From JASEGV01 sp037443545 (GTDB taxonomy: Bacteria > Bacteroidota > Ignavibacteria > UBA10030 > BY39): DNA of 27,005 bases. This document shows positions 24,679-27,005 of the stretch, piece after piece; the stretch's first letter is position 1; each line of letters starts with the position of its first letter. The translations under genes were made by a program, and so were the position numbers. Where the stretch lies: NCBI GenBank assembly GCA_037443545.1, contig JBBIOD010000019.1:1-27005 (forward strand), read 5' to 3'. The notes under the pieces are model-generated. The model made no database searches. It worked only from the letters and a program-made list of their open reading frames with translations, and was not told the origin of the DNA.

Positions 24679-25488
24679 TTAAAATAGTTGATTGACTTCG
24701 GAATACAATTCTTTCCAGTAACCCTGCCGAATACGGAACTTGGTTCCATGGTTATGGTGTGTGCGTGCGTCGAAATCAATTTGAATAATTCCGCGATTGA
24801 TGCACGAGAGGAAATTATCAAAAGAAAATCCAGATAACATTAGTAGACTTTGATAGTAGAAATACTCTCTTTTTCTTTCGATTTTGCTTTCAGCGATAAC
24901 ATAAAAACAGTTACGAGCTTTTTCCCCCATGAGATCTCTCAAATCATCGAATCCCCAATAAGGTTCAGGATTAAAAGACCCAAGACCAACTCTTGATTCA
25001 ACAGACTTTAACCATGATGAAATTACTGGATCTGAAGTATTAATTTTGGTGGAATCAAAAACGAATTTTATTTTTCTCTGTTTATAGTCGACTATGATTG
25101 TAAAACCGCGATTTGTAAACTGAGTTGCGCTCGTGGTTGAGCGAAAACTCATTTCATTGCGAGGATATTTTTTTCCTGCTTCTTTGTGTGACCAGCCATA
25201 AAGAGGAAGAAGCATCTTGGATACTATGTCAGCACCTCGGGGAAAAGGTTCATAGTGTTTAAGAGTAACAAGTGATGAAGTGTGAAGCCTTTGTCCTTTG
25301 AGTTCCCAGCCGTTAGAGTTCGCGATTGGAAGATTATTCTCAGGAATGCCAAGTAATTTCTCAAGCGTGTTCCCTACAGCACCGTCGTTTCTGGTAGTTT
25401 TGGTTCGTTTGACACTCTTAATCCATCCTTGTTTAGATACCTTCTGAATCTCATCGATCAATTGCTCTTTGGTAATTATCTTAATCAT
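24679..25488 (-). CDS. Type II restriction endonuclease, MvaI/BcnI family (MutH-like fold)
   Basis: I set the start at 25488, where ATG overlaps the methyltransferase stop (ATGA), giving 269 residues; the frame runs on to an ATG at 25599 but that part overlaps the methyltransferase. The family signature is clear: NDGAVGNTLEKLLGIPENNL (34-53), then GWELKGQR with Glu62 and Lys64 as the E-x-K metal site, SSLVTLKHYEPFPRG and EMSFRST. The fold is related to MutH, Sau3AI-type and DpnII-like nickases. Family members are monomeric: MvaI cuts CC^WGG and BcnI CC^SGG. Coupling to the methyltransferase marks it as the nuclease co-translated with it. Exact recognition site unknown. Confidence 0.87.
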   Translation of the reverse strand: MIKIITKEQLIDEIQKVSKQGWIKSVKRTKTTRNDGAVGNTLEKLLGIPENNLPIANSNGWELKGQRLHTSSLVTLKHYEPFPRGADIVSKMLLPLYGWSHKEAGKKYPRNEMSFRSTTSATQFTNRGFTIIVDYKQRKIKFVFDSTKINTSDPVISSWLKSVESRVGLGSFNPEPYWGFDDLRDLMGEKARNCFYVIAESKIERKREYFYYQSLLMLSGFSFDNFLSCINRGIIQIDFDARTHHNHGTKFRIRQGYWKELYSEVNQLF

Positions 25489-26432
25489 TTGGGTGGTCTC
25501 CAGAAATCGAGTAGATATTCGAAAGTCACACCCATTGTGATATAATTGCTCGGCCATCCAAAGATTCCAATTTGGTTGACAAGATTCGTGCGATCCCAAA
25601 TAATTATATTGCGTAGTTCATACCCGCGTTTCCTAAGCTCCTGTATAAGAGAGACATGAATTGTAATCCGTTGGTTTTCCCACCACATATCAGGAACATT
25701 AATTACACAATGACCTTTTGGATGAAGGATCGGAAGCATTGATTCAAAAATATCTCCCATTGCCCCTGTGTAATCTTCGATCAGCATCGTACCAAGGTCT
25801 CGTGGATCTTGTGAATATTGTTCAACTTTGCCGAGTTGTTTATTATCGCGATCTCTGCGAGATTTGTTTTTCCTTCTACGATTGAGAAGATTAGCATACG
25901 GTGGAGAAGTCCAGATCAATTTGACGCTTTCCTCAGGTAAGTATTTAGAAATATTTCTTGCATCATCTTGAATTGCAACCTGTCGCGAAGAATTAAAGAG
26001 TTCCGCTTGTTTAATGCGATTAGCACAAAGTTTTATATATTTTTCTTGTAAATCGAATCCAATGGCATTTCTGTTTAAATCATTAGCGGCAACTAGGGTT
26101 GTGCCACTTCCAACAAATGGATCAAGAACGAGTTCACCTTCATGAGAGAAAAGTTCAATTACTTTTTTTGACAATGATATCGGAAATGTAGCAGGGTGTA
26201 CTTCTTTGTCTCTTATATCCCGCCCTTCATATCCGAAACGCCAAACACCAAGCTGTGATTTAAGCCATTCTTTTGCTGACAAACAATTGATGTTGGTCTG
26301 TCCGCAATCGCAAGTTCTTGCATGTCCAATATGAAGCTTTGTTCTGTACTCAGGTGAATTTTCCCTAATCGTGACGACGGGTACGTCTTTTTTAATTTCT
26401 TTTAACTTTTTATTTTTTCGTGGAGTTGGCAT
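25485..26432 (-). CDS. DNA methyltransferase, predicted N4-cytosine specific
   Basis: This 315-residue enzyme transfers a methyl group from S-adenosylmethionine to DNA. AdoMet motif I is DPFVGSGTT (104-112), followed by AIGFDLQEKY (motif II), and a motif X-like HPATFPISLSKKVIELF (79-96) precedes it. The catalytic motif IV is TSPPY (175-179), the form typical of N4-cytosine enzymes. Motif order is thus X-I-IV, unlike the IV-then-I order of beta-class enzymes such as PvuII methylase. A long basic insertion follows TSPPY (NRRRKNKSRRDRDN). Three cysteines near the N-terminus (41, 43, 50) are unusual and may bind metal. It is the first gene of the restriction island, with no controller gene. It must protect host sites for one or both downstream nucleases. 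Confidence 0.9.
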   Translation of the reverse strand: MPTPRKNKKLKEIKKDVPVVTIRENSPEYRTKLHIGHARTCDCGQTNINCLSAKEWLKSQLGVWRFGYEGRDIRDKEVHPATFPISLSKKVIELFSHEGELVLDPFVGSGTTLVAANDLNRNAIGFDLQEKYIKLCANRIKQAELFNSSRQVAIQDDARNISKYLPEESVKLIWTSPPYANLLNRRRKNKSRRDRDNKQLGKVEQYSQDPRDLGTMLIEDYTGAMGDIFESMLPILHPKGHCVINVPDMWWENQRITIHVSLIQELRKRGYELRNIIIWDRTNLVNQIGIFGWPSNYITMGVTFEYLLDFWRPPK

Positions 26433-26640
26433 TATTTGAATGTACCTCGAAGGAATTTATTTTGATAGTCTATTATCATTGAACTAACTTTTAATATATT
26501 CAAAAATCAGTATAAATAAAAATGCCTCCACAAATCGTGAAGGCATCTATCATTAAATTTTAAATTCCAAAAACTAAATTGAATTCATAAAACTTGAATC
26601 AAACATCTAAAATCAGAAATCTACAATTTAAAATATAAAA
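26433..26640. other. Intergenic region between the restriction island and the right-hand gene
   Basis: This 208-base AT-rich region holds the terminator (26508-26546) and, beside it, the upstream region of the methyltransferase. I could not find a well-spaced sigma-70 pair before the methyltransferase; TTGAAT and GATAAT are 20 bases apart. The stretch 26560-26640 has loose iterations of words like aatctaaaat without a clear repeat unit. Confidence 0.6.
26508..26546 (-). terminator. Rho-independent terminator of the dihydroorotate-dehydrogenase-like gene
   Basis: A stem (26522-26531 with 26537-26546, one mismatch in ten pairs) with an AAATC loop is followed on the minus strand by TTTTTATTTA. 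It lies about 95 bases after the stop at 26641 and separates that gene from the restriction island. Confidence 0.75.
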
Positions 26641-27005
26641 TTATTTATAGCTGTTGAGCACTTTCATATAGTTGGCTCGTTCGAAAGCAGCGGGTTCTTT
26701 AACAGATTTATGACTCATACTACCAATCATTTGCTTCACTGACGAGTATTCGTGTTCTTCCATCCATTGTTGAAGGTCGTTAACGACCTTTGTTATATGC
26801 TTTGGTCCGTTTTCTAAAAGTGCCGAGCACATCATTGTAACATTGGCACCAACCATCAGCATTTTCAGCACATCTTCCGAGGTGTGGATACCACTTGTAG
26901 CAGCGATGTCGGCTTTAATTTTTCGGTATAAGATCGCTACCCATCGCAAAGGAACGCGCATCGCTTGCGGGGTACTTAAAAATATGTTTGGAATAACGTC
27001 TAAAG
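26641..27005 (-). CDS. Dihydroorotate-dehydrogenase-like flavoprotein, C-terminal part (cut by window edge)
   Basis: The frame continues past an internal ATG at 26961 to the window edge, so only the last 120 or so residues are seen. Visible landmarks are DVIPNIFLSTPQAMRVPLRW, ATSGIHTSEDVLKMLMVGAN (the C-terminal FMN phosphate-binding region), CSALLENGPKHI, WMEEHEYSSVKQMIGSMS and the tail FERANYMKVLNSY. These match the dihydroorotate dehydrogenase-like family of Bacteroidota-type bacteria, which resembles but is distinct from true PyrD. The substrate cannot be decided from this fragment. It ends at 26641 and is followed by a good terminator. Confidence 0.85.
   Translation of the reverse strand, partial: LDVIPNIFLSTPQAMRVPLRWVAILYRKIKADIAATSGIHTSEDVLKMLMVGANVTMMCSALLENGPKHITKVVNDLQQWMEEHEYSSVKQMIGSMSHKSVKEPAAFERANYMKVLNSYK

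Noticed and set aside
25489..25599. Longer start for the MvaI-like nuclease
   Set aside because: It overlaps the methyltransferase by over 110 bases, while an ATGA overlap at 25485-25488 gives a family-like N-terminus.
23799..26432. Low TCGA density as proof that the restriction island was acquired by transfer
   Set aside because: The barrel gene of the plus operon is equally low, so the word count does not separate island from host; transfer remains likely only from the general behaviour of such systems.
26560..26640. Loose words such as aatctaaaat and aatttaaaat as an intergenic repeat or array
   Set aside because: No constant unit or spacing; it looks like simple AT-rich sequence.

Overview
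The window is a densely coded, AT-rich bacterial chromosome segment with no gene-free stretch over about 210 bases and no RNA genes, insertion sequences or CRISPR arrays that I can see. The gene content suggests the Bacteroidota/Chlorobiota/Ignavibacteriota group, most likely an Ignavibacteria-like organism. The pointers are a peptidase/beta-propeller/outer-membrane-barrel fusion, a stand-alone HPr and enzyme I pair, a bifunctional phosphoglucose/phosphomannose isomerase and type 2 IPP isomerase. The best promoters look like ordinary sigma-70 sites (TTGACA-17-TATATT) rather than the divergent Bacteroidetes consensus. The taxonomy is inference.

Bases 1-14703 are one long minus-strand gene train. 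In transcription order it holds: type 2 IPP isomerase, a short-chain polyprenyl diphosphate synthase, HPr, enzyme I, PGI/PMI, a 938-residue metallopeptidase-propeller-barrel protein, a PQQ-type propeller lipoprotein, a PEGA protein, an 811-residue coiled-coil/TPR/membrane/TolB-N-like/TPR protein, a 498-residue coiled-coil/TPR protein, and the start of an exported SppA-like protein cut by the window edge. The first part is central metabolism and phosphotransfer; the second is an envelope module. A strong internal promoter lies just ahead of the 811-residue gene.

From a divergent promoter region (14704-14868) a plus-strand operon runs to 23783. It encodes a secreted beta-sandwich protein, a FecR-domain protein, an outer-membrane barrel-like protein, a CHASE2 class IIIb adenylate cyclase, and the primosomal helicase PriA, whose start overlaps the cyclase stop. 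The first four look like an envelope-sensing cAMP signalling unit.

Bases 23799-26432 (minus strand) are a compact restriction-modification island: one predicted N4-cytosine methyltransferase followed by two endonucleases of unrelated families, MvaI/BcnI-like and AvaI/BsoBI-like. One methyltransferase with two dissimilar nucleases is the most unusual system in the window. A terminator and the 3' end of a dihydroorotate-dehydrogenase-like gene close the right edge.
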